A DNA stretch of 11,346 bases, taken from positions 1-11,346 of the forward strand of contig JAGHTR010000155.1 in NCBI GenBank assembly GCA_018065205.1. The letters run 5' to 3'. The notes beneath the pieces were generated by a model that saw nothing but the letters and a program-made list of their open reading frames with translations, was not told the origin of the DNA and searched no databases. The stretch comes from Candidatus Colicola caccequi. GTDB taxonomy: Bacteria; Bacteroidota; Bacteroidia; Bacteroidales; Paludibacteraceae. A program made the position numbers and the translations under genes. Below, in pieces: positions 6,401 to 11,346 of this stretch (positions within the stretch are counted from its first letter, which is position 1; each line of letters starts with the position of its first letter).

Positions 6401-9400
6401 GGCTAACATTGAATACATTGAGTTCTGGCTGATGGATCCGAAACTCACCTGCACCGAAAGTGACATCAGTCTCAAAGATGCTAAGTTATATATTGACTTA
6501 GGTGATATTAGCGAAGATATATTAAGGGATGGTAAGAAGAGTTTTGAGCACGGATTACCAGTCAATCCTAATGATATGAGTATGGTAGAGACCACTATTT
6601 GGGGGCGTGTTCCACGCACCACCAGCACAACGGTGGCTTTCAGCAACGAGTCCGGAGCACGGGATGCGCAAGACGTCGGATTAGACGGATTGAGTAGCGA
6701 ACAAGAAAAGAACTTTGAAACCTATCAGCAATACATTAAGAATGTAAAGGGAGCAGTTGATTTTGAAGTCATCAATGATTGGATCGCCGATCCTTTCTCG
6801 CCCCTCAATGACCCTGCCGGAGATGATTACCACTATTACCGTGGTGGCGATTACGACCATGCCGAGGCTTCTGTTTTGGATCGCTATAAGCACTTCAATG
6901 GCACGGAAGGTAACTCGCCCGAGTCCGGAGGAGATAGTTATGGTACCGCCTCTACCCTTACACCGGATATTGAGGATATCAACCAAGACAACACGTTGAA
7001 CGAATACGAAAAATACTACGAGTACCTTGTTGAATTAAATCCCCTTAAGATGGAGGTCGGTCAAAACTATATCTCCGAGAAGATGGAGACCGATGTTACA
7101 CTGCGTAACGGCAAGACCGAACATGTAACGTGGTATAAATTTAAGATTCCTATTCGTGATGAGCACCGTACCACCGTTGGCTCGATCCGTAACTTCAAGT
7201 CCATCCGTTTCATGCGTATGTACCTCACCGGTTGCGCCGATACTACCACGCTACGTTTTGCTTCCATGGATTTGGTGCGTGGCGAATGGCGTCAATACCA
7301 CAAGGGACTGTATTTCAATAGTCAGAAACAAGTGTATAATATTGATACCGTCACCCATGCCTCCTTGGATGTACAAGCTGTTTCAATTGAGCAAGATGGT
7401 AAGCGTAGCCCAGTTAACTATGTGCTACCTCCCGGCGTGAGCCGTCAGACCGATCCTGGTCAGGCACAGTTGATTGCTCAAAATGAGCAAGCCCTCGTAA
7501 TGCGCGTGCATAACTTAGGTCGCAACGATGCTAAGGCAGTATATAAAGGAACAACAATGGACATCCGCAACTATAAAAAACTGCAGATGTTCGTACATGC
7601 CGAGGCAACCCCCGGTACGGATGCATTAGAGGATAACCAACTGAGTTGCTTCATCCGTCTGGGAACGGATATGACCAATAACTACTACGAATATGACCTA
7701 CCGTTGAAGGTTACTCCTGAAGGCATCCATTATAATAATGATGATGAGAACGACCGCCGCAAGGTATGGCCTGCCGAAAACGAAATCGACATTCCACTCA
7801 AGATGCTCACGGATGCTAAGACGGCACGAAACAAAGCCAAACGTTCCGGTACAACCGGTGTAAGTAATACCGTTCCGTATGTCGTATATGATGACCGTTC
7901 CGGTAAAGGACAGAACCGCATCTCTATTTTAGGTAATCCTACCCTTGAAGATGTAGAGTACATAATGATTGGTGTGCGCAACCGTAATACACAAGAAGAC
8001 CTCAATGGTGAGATATGGGTGAACGAACTGCGGCTGAGTGAATTTGATGAAGAAGGCGGTATGGCAGCAATGGCTAACGCATCGTTAGGTATTAGCGATA
8101 TCGCACAGCTAAACGTATCCGGACGCGTAGAAACCACCGGCTTTGGTAGCATCGAGAGCAATGTGCAGGGACGTAATATGGATAATTACTACGAAGTACA
8201 AGTCAGTGCTGCTTTGGAGGCTGGACGACTGCTGCCGGAAAAAGCCAAGCTCCATATTCCTCTCTATGTCAGCTACTCTAAGAACGTCTCTTCGCCTAAG
8301 TATGATCCTACCGATACGGATATCAAACTGGACGAATCGTTGGACACATACACCACCAAGCACGAGAAAGACTCTATTAAAGCCCTCGCCAATACCGAAC
8401 AAGAGTCTTTGTCTTGGAGCTTGACTAACTTCAAAGTGGATATACATTCTAAGAAAAAGAACATGTTCTATGATCCGGCGAACTTCACATTGTCGGTGGC
8501 CTTCAATAAGCAGAACCAAACCAATCCGGAGATAGCTAAGGACTTTAACTCCGACCATAAAGGGTCGTTCAACTACGCTTATTCGTTCAATCCCAAACCA
8601 TGGGAGCCATTTAAAAAGATGGATAAAGTGAAAGATGTCAAACTGCTGACAGAGTTCAATATCTATTACTTACCGCAATCGTGGAGTTTCAATACAAACA
8701 TGCATCGTACGTTCTCCGAGTTACGAATGCGTAACTTCAATCAGGTAGATGCCGGCGAGAGTGCCAATAATAATCAGGAACTAAGTTTCTCCAAAGACTT
8801 TACTTGGGATCGTAACTTTGACTTCAAGTACGATTTGACTAAGAATATGAAGTTCAGTTTCCATACGGCGATGAACTCAACCGTGGACGAAGGGTATTAC
8901 ACACCGGAGATTATCAAGGACTATAATTTCACCCATGATTACTACGAGGCGTGGAAAGATACCATCAGTCGCAGTTTGCGTAAGTGGGGTTCGCCTTATA
9001 CCTACCAACAGGTCTTCACGGCATCGTGGAGCGTGCCTTTTAACCGCATCCCGTATATGGAATGGCTGACAGCCAATGCATCGTATAACGGTACGTACAC
9101 ATGGAATAGAACAGCCTCCACACGGTCGGATACTAACTTTGGTAACACGGCGCAGTCATCCCGCTCTTGGCAAGTAGATGGTCAGGCTAACTTAGAGACT
9201 TTATATGGTCATTCTAAGTACTGGAAGAACCTTAACCAACGTATGGCTAATCGTTCTAATAAACGTCCATTCCGTCCCAAGACCTATGCCGAAACAGTGG
9301 AACTGAAGGCTAATGAGCCCACCGAGATAACGCACAACCTTAACTCGGAGAACCTGCTTGTGACGGCAGTGGATAGCAAGGGAAAGTCCGTTCATATCCG

Positions 9401-10961
9401 CTTCAAAGCCGATGGTCCTACCAAGATGGTGGTTACCAGCAAGGCAAACGTGAAAGATGTGACCATTACGGTGGCCACCAAGGATCCAAACCAACGTACA
9501 CCGGCGGAGTTAACCATGGACTTTGCGGCATACTTCGGAACAATGGTGCGCCGCGTACAAGTGACCTATCGCAAGACGGATGCTATGACTGTTTCCGGAT
9601 TTAATCCGCAGATTGGTTTCTTTGGTCAGTACCACGAAAGCGGTTCAACGTATGCGCCGGGATGGGATTTCGGATTTGGTTTCTTCCCGAAAAACTACAT
9701 GGCTCGCGCTAAAGATCATGGATGGTTAGTAATGGCAGACTCGGTAGCTCAACCATCTACGCTGGCTTCGTCTTCGGACTTTGACTATAAGATTACCTTG
9801 GAACCATTCCCCGGATTCAAAATTCAAGTCAATGGTAAGCGGTATGAGGCACAGACTAATTCCATGCTGTATGTGAATGATGATGTAGCAGGTCATCGCC
9901 TGCAAGAGAACATGACCGGTTCGTTTAACGTCACTCAAGTAGCCATTGCAACGGCATTTGAGAAGATTGGTACGATTAAGAATAACTTTGCCTCTAAGAC
10001 CTTTGACCGGTTCTTGGATAATCGCGACCGTATGGTGGAACGTCAGCAGGCTCGTTACCGCGATGTACTCTACCCGAATGCCGGTATGATTGCCGATACA
10101 TTGCGAGGCACAAGTTTCAATTCTAATGTAGGTACAGTTAGTCGCAATTCAGCCGATGTTTTGGTTCCGGCTTTCCTAGCCGCTTATACCAAGCAGGACA
10201 TCAATAAGATTAGTTTCAATCCGTTCATCAGCATCCTGCATGTGATGCCAAACTGGAGCATTAACTTTGACGGATTAGGACGTATTCCTGCCATTAAAGA
10301 GCATTTCCGTTCCCTCACTCTCACGCACGCCTATACATGTAAATATGCTATAGGTTCATACACGACGTATTCAACATGGGTGGGTGCAGGCGATGGCAGC
10401 GATAAGACATTAGGATTCCGCCGCGATGCCGTATCCGGTGCTCCTATTCCATCAGCCGCTTACGATATATCGTCCGTAAGTATCACGGAGTCCTTCTCAC
10501 CATTGATTGGTTTGAATATGACTCTTAAGAACTCATTAAGTTTCAAGGGAGAGTACCGTCGCCAGCGTACATCAACGCTTAATATCAATGCCGTTCAGAT
10601 TACCGAAGGTCACACCGATGAGGTAGTGGTTGGTGCCGGCTATACGGTTAAGGATTTGCATTTCACCGCTAAGACGAAGAATGGCGCTCAGCGTAAGGTT
10701 TCAAATGACCTCAAACTGACAGCAGACTTCTCGTATAAGAACGTATCTACGTTGCTGCGCAAGATTGAGGAGAATCTCACACAAGCAAGTAGTGGAAATA
10801 AAGTATGGGGACTTAAGATTAGTGCCGACTATGTTATTTCGCAGAAGGTTAGTGTACAACTCTTCTATGACCACCAATCCACTATTCCGTTGATTTCATC
10901 CTCCTATCCGATTAAGAACGACAACGTCGGTATCAACGTCAAACTCATGCTCACTCGCTAA
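3408..10961 (+). CDS. sprA: SprA/Sov, giant outer-membrane translocon of the type IX secretion system
   Basis: The 2517-residue product matches the SprA (Flavobacterium) / Sov (Porphyromonas) family, which is about 2400-2500 residues long. SprA is known as a single-chain, very large beta barrel in the outer membrane through which folded T9SS cargo passes, gated by PorV and a plug protein. The N-terminus MRITKLLILLLMPLALMA is a signal peptide cleaved before QSLNS. Recognisable stretches include FGPGGVQLKLQGSAELLFGF (145-165), YVDDFES (846-852), RYKHFNGTEGNSP (about 1161-1173) and GWDFGFGFFPKN near 2085. Two Ca-loop-like segments occur at 1089-1100 and 1190-1201. The rest is long alternating strands ending in a terminal strand, GINVKLMLTR. 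There is no T9SS sorting domain, as expected for the channel. The start is TTG: no ATG fits because the ruvA stop is in frame just upstream, and the next ATG (3441) would delete the signal peptide. The reading frame is intact. Confidence 0.96.
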   Translation: MRITKLLILLLMPLALMAQSLNSDSIQQADTVGRLMPVQLKQQTGTNYEDLMRTGSNMDLKQPDNVTTEVEYQPSTGYYVVHTKVGDLDISTPFLMTPEEYKDYSEKKFIHQYWQQKISEVEHDNEKKFDITDMKFNIGPADKVFGPGGVQLKLQGSAELLFGFKHQYVDNPSLTKRSRNNNIFDFDEKIQVNVNGSVGTRLKMQMNYNTEASFAADQQNIKIGYKGEEDDILQSIEAGNVSLDLNSSLIKGSQALFGVKADLKFGRLKVQGVISQQNSEMQSASSEGGAQMTKFEVQADDYDENKHFFLSYYFRDNYEKAMATLPYIASGITINRIEVWVTNKRGNYDQARNIVAFTDLAEARIDHLNLQHWAIPHVKDIMPANSANELYAQIKDIDDIRDIQKVTSYLQDREVDPDWKLIGGEDYDKIESARLLSPSEYTLNAALGYISLKTALQQDEVLAVAYEYTYGGKVYQVGEFSSDIQGNNTTPTPGPSNYSRAPNLILKMLRSSNNAPLYTGEGRKNDKFGTWHLMMKNIYSLGASSMTSDKFELYVMYRNDSIGQEVQYLPEGVKTKGKQLLRVLNADRLDQKNNPYADGRFDYVEGYTVLSSMGRVIFPVLEPFGSYLASQIDPSGTNKKLIDKYCFQELYDSTLVVAQEMSEKNKFTLKGKYKGTNGSEIRLNAMNVPRGSVTVTAGGAKLIENVDYTVDYAMGVVTILNQSILESGTNVNVQLENQSTFGMQRRGMYGLHLQYDFNKDFSIGGTLMHLRETPLTTKVNAGSEPLSNTIWGLNLNYKTEMMWLTNLLDKIPWITATAPSTFQVGAEFAHLIPGHNKDVGTAGTSYVDDFESTTTAIDVHYPSAWFLSSTPTRFDEHKFSNDIQYGKNRALLSWYVVDPIFGYPQTNTPTHIRNNNDIMSDHRTRIVYQQEIFPNKQSLVNEDTRLSILNLTFYPKERGPYNVYVDNEQYNRQDGSLTNPTTRWGGMMRRLDNTDFERANIEYIEFWLMDPKLTCTESDISLKDAKLYIDLGDISEDILRDGKKSFEHGLPVNPNDMSMVETTIWGRVPRTTSTTVAFSNESGARDAQDVGLDGLSSEQEKNFETYQQYIKNVKGAVDFEVINDWIADPFSPLNDPAGDDYHYYRGGDYDHAEASVLDRYKHFNGTEGNSPESGGDSYGTASTLTPDIEDINQDNTLNEYEKYYEYLVELNPLKMEVGQNYISEKMETDVTLRNGKTEHVTWYKFKIPIRDEHRTTVGSIRNFKSIRFMRMYLTGCADTTTLRFASMDLVRGEWRQYHKGLYFNSQKQVYNIDTVTHASLDVQAVSIEQDGKRSPVNYVLPPGVSRQTDPGQAQLIAQNEQALVMRVHNLGRNDAKAVYKGTTMDIRNYKKLQMFVHAEATPGTDALEDNQLSCFIRLGTDMTNNYYEYDLPLKVTPEGIHYNNDDENDRRKVWPAENEIDIPLKMLTDAKTARNKAKRSGTTGVSNTVPYVVYDDRSGKGQNRISILGNPTLEDVEYIMIGVRNRNTQEDLNGEIWVNELRLSEFDEEGGMAAMANASLGISDIAQLNVSGRVETTGFGSIESNVQGRNMDNYYEVQVSAALEAGRLLPEKAKLHIPLYVSYSKNVSSPKYDPTDTDIKLDESLDTYTTKHEKDSIKALANTEQESLSWSLTNFKVDIHSKKKNMFYDPANFTLSVAFNKQNQTNPEIAKDFNSDHKGSFNYAYSFNPKPWEPFKKMDKVKDVKLLTEFNIYYLPQSWSFNTNMHRTFSELRMRNFNQVDAGESANNNQELSFSKDFTWDRNFDFKYDLTKNMKFSFHTAMNSTVDEGYYTPEIIKDYNFTHDYYEAWKDTISRSLRKWGSPYTYQQVFTASWSVPFNRIPYMEWLTANASYNGTYTWNRTASTRSDTNFGNTAQSSRSWQVDGQANLETLYGHSKYWKNLNQRMANRSNKRPFRPKTYAETVELKANEPTEITHNLNSENLLVTAVDSKGKSVHIRFKADGPTKMVVTSKANVKDVTITVATKDPNQRTPAELTMDFAAYFGTMVRRVQVTYRKTDAMTVSGFNPQIGFFGQYHESGSTYAPGWDFGFGFFPKNYMARAKDHGWLVMADSVAQPSTLASSSDFDYKITLEPFPGFKIQVNGKRYEAQTNSMLYVNDDVAGHRLQENMTGSFNVTQVAIATAFEKIGTIKNNFASKTFDRFLDNRDRMVERQQARYRDVLYPNAGMIADTLRGTSFNSNVGTVSRNSADVLVPAFLAAYTKQDINKISFNPFISILHVMPNWSINFDGLGRIPAIKEHFRSLTLTHAYTCKYAIGSYTTYSTWVGAGDGSDKTLGFRRDAVSGAPIPSAAYDISSVSITESFSPLIGLNMTLKNSLSFKGEYRRQRTSTLNINAVQITEGHTDEVVVGAGYTVKDLHFTAKTKNGAQRKVSNDLKLTADFSYKNVSTLLRKIEENLTQASSGNKVWGLKISADYVISQKVSVQLFYDHQSTIPLISSSYPIKNDNVGINVKLMLTR

Positions 10962-10970
10962 TCAACAGAA

Positions 10971-10995
10971 AGAGGCAACCTATTCGGATGCCTCT
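10971..10995 (+). terminator. Hairpin just after sprA, possible terminator or 3'-end stem
   Basis: AGAGGCA (10971-10977) pairs perfectly with TGCCTCT (10989-10995). Inside, CC/GG (10979-10980 with 10986-10987) can add two pairs around a TATTC loop. It starts 9 nt after the sprA stop. No T-run follows; the next bases are CGGGGGAC. It is therefore either a U-less terminator, an RNA-stabilising 3' stem, or the first stem of the structured region that follows. Confidence 0.45.
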
Positions 10996-11024
10996 CGGGG
11001 GACTAACCCAAGCGCGTCTAAAGT

Positions 11025-11045
11025 TCCGTAGCATCTCCGTAGCAT
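11025..11045. repeat. Tandem duplication TCCGTAGCAT x2, 11-nt period
   Basis: TCCGTAGCAT occurs at 11025-11034 and again at 11036-11045, exact over ten bases with one spacer base. It is read on the minus strand as ATGCTACGGA twice. The first copy's TTCCGT can also pair with ACGGAA at 11077-11082. Confidence 0.85.
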
Positions 11046-11104
11046 GTACTGACCTACTAAGCCTAACACAAAGCCCACGGAAAGCAAGGATTTTGGCCGG
11101 TTTG

Positions 11105-11122
11105 GGCGGGGGTTAGGCGGGG
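11105..11122. repeat. Tandem duplication GGCGGGG x2, 11-nt period, in a G-rich tract
   Basis: GGCGGGG lies at 11105-11111 and 11116-11122. Over the full 11-nt unit the two copies agree at nine of eleven positions. With GGCCGG (11095-11100) and GGG (11104-11106), the plus strand carries several G-runs within 28 nt, so a two-tetrad G-quadruplex is conceivable. Confidence 0.75.
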
Positions 11123-11138
11123 CTTCCGCTAGCTGCAT

Positions 11139-11156
11139 GTGGTCGCGAAGTGGTCG
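11139..11156. repeat. Tandem duplication GTGGTCG x2, 11-nt period
   Basis: GTGGTCG lies at 11139-11145 and 11150-11156. The remaining four bases of each unit match at one position only. The spacing equals that of the two other duplications in this intergenic region. Confidence 0.65.
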
Positions 11157-11242
11157 TGTCGTCGGAATTGCTAGTCCGTTATGGCTGATACCACTCTGTT
11201 AAATCAGCAGACGGCAAGAATTCCTCCTCTCCTCATCGGTGT

Positions 11243-11291
11243 TACCACCTCTTCGGGTGTAAGAGGTTGTAGGTAGTTACTTTTTGATTTT
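11243..11291 (+). terminator. Hairpin with downstream T-run between convergent genes
   Basis: ACCTCTT (11247-11253) and AAGAGGT (11261-11267) form a perfect 7-bp stem with a 7-nt loop. TACC (11243-11246) and GGTA (11272-11275) can extend it across a 4-nt bulge. On the plus strand TTTTTGATTTT (11281-11291) follows, so it could end transcription coming from sprA. In the other direction it begins 2 nt after the stop of the converging minus-strand gene but has no T-run. It may serve both. Confidence is limited by the gap between stem and T-run. Confidence 0.45.
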
Positions 11292-11346
11292 GGCGTCCAA
11301 GCGCACCCGTTGCGGTATCTGCGCATTGGTGAATGGCATGAATGGT
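11277..11346 (-). CDS. C-terminus of an unidentified convergent gene (partial)
   Basis: On the minus strand, from the window edge to TAA at 11279-11277, an open frame encodes 22 residues ending NAQIPQRVRLDAKIKK. The composition is protein-like, with a typical basic C-terminus. The stop is followed directly by a hairpin, and the other two minus-strand frames look less protein-like. It converges with sprA, leaving a 315-nt intergenic region. The family cannot be recognised from 22 residues. Confidence 0.5.
   Translation of the reverse strand, partial: PFMPFTNAQIPQRVRLDAKIKK

Larger units (their letters stand above)
10996..11242. other. Unexplained GC-rich intergenic element with 11-nt duplications and competing stems
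   Basis: No convincing gene is present on either strand. The stretch is visibly GC-richer than the coding around it (about 63% over 11101-11160), the reverse of the AT-rich intergenic region before ruvA. It holds three unrelated motifs, each duplicated at exactly 11 nt. It also has several perfect 6-7 bp complementary segments: CTAACCC 11003-11009 with GGGTTAG 11110-11116, GCCTAAC 11061-11067 with GTTAGGC 11112-11118, AAGCCC 11071-11076 with GGGCTT 11120-11125, TTCCGT 11024-11029 with ACGGAA 11077-11082, and GCTGAT 11184-11189 with ATCAGC 11203-11208. Candidates are a structured RNA on either strand, a long 3' UTR of sprA, or a dispersed intergenic repeat. No tRNA, tmRNA or RNase P signature was recognised. 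Some pairing is expected by chance in GC-rich sequence. Confidence 0.35.

Noticed and set aside
10980..11045. Minus-strand ORF of 21 codons starting in the TCCGTAGCAT duplication (begins MLRRCYGT)
   Set aside because: It is short, runs through a perfect hairpin, and arises from the repeat; no coding signal beyond an ATG. Worth remembering only if the element proves to be dispersed and conserved in this frame.
11025..11156. CRISPR-like array
   Set aside because: Units are only 7-10 nt, each present twice, differing in sequence, with no unique spacers of regular length.
11053..11202. Plus-strand open frame, with an ATG only at 11137
   Set aside because: There is no start codon for most of its length, and it spans two of the 11-nt repeats. 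The ATG part gives only 21 residues with no family resemblance.
11179..11228. AGGAGG followed after 5 nt by a minus-strand TTG ORF of 12 codons
   Set aside because: Bacteroidota rarely rely on Shine-Dalgarno sequences. The match comes from a pyrimidine-rich run on the plus strand, and the ORF is too short to support.
10962..11276. tRNA, tmRNA or RNase P RNA in the intergenic region
   Set aside because: No T-loop GGTTCRANTCC motif, no CCA-adjacent acceptor pairing, and no RNase P core motif were seen.

Overview
The window looks like chromosome from a member of the Bacteroidota, most likely a Bacteroidales species with a type IX secretion system (T9SS). Three lines of evidence agree. There is a 2517-residue SprA/Sov outer-membrane protein. 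Both sides of the divergent intergenic region carry the Bacteroidota promoter signature (TTTG, 19-20 nt, TAnnTTTG). Translation starts lack Shine-Dalgarno sequences. I cannot name the genus from sequence alone.

Layout, left to right. Positions 1-2632 carry a minus-strand gene block read from right to left: two tandem deoxynucleoside kinase paralogs (2632-2000 and 1977-1327), a Xer-type tyrosine recombinase that starts on an ATGA overlap with the second kinase (1330-425), and a short-form ribosome hibernation factor (407-117). After a 29-nt gap comes the N-terminus of a secreted protein that runs off the window (87-1). Gaps are 17-29 nt or an overlap and no internal terminator is visible, so the block is probably one transcript.

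Positions 2633-2795 are a divergent promoter region with two well-formed sigma-ABfr-like promoters back to back and a 16-bp A/T homopolymer tract between them. On the plus strand follow ruvA (2796-3401, Holliday junction branch migration) and, six bases later and in the same frame, the giant sprA/sov gene (3408-10961), which uses a TTG start. RuvA and Xer are DNA recombination proteins. SprA is the T9SS outer-membrane translocon. The pairing of ruvA with sprA is conserved gene order rather than an obvious functional link.

Positions 10962-11276 carry no convincing gene. This stretch is visibly GC-rich for its host and bounded by two hairpins. Inside are three different short direct repeats, each repeated exactly once with the same 11-nt period, plus several 6-7 bp complementary segments that compete for the same partners. 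It could be a structured RNA, a 3' UTR or a dispersed intergenic repeat, and it is the least explained part of the window. The last ~70 bases hold the C-terminus of an unidentified minus-strand gene converging on sprA.

Most of the window is ordinary conserved Bacteroidota chromosome. The points most worth a second look are the 11-nt repeat element after sprA, the seven-codon leader ORF that ends on the ruvA start codon, the in-frame ruvA/sprA junction, and the A10 tract inside the kinase promoter spacer.
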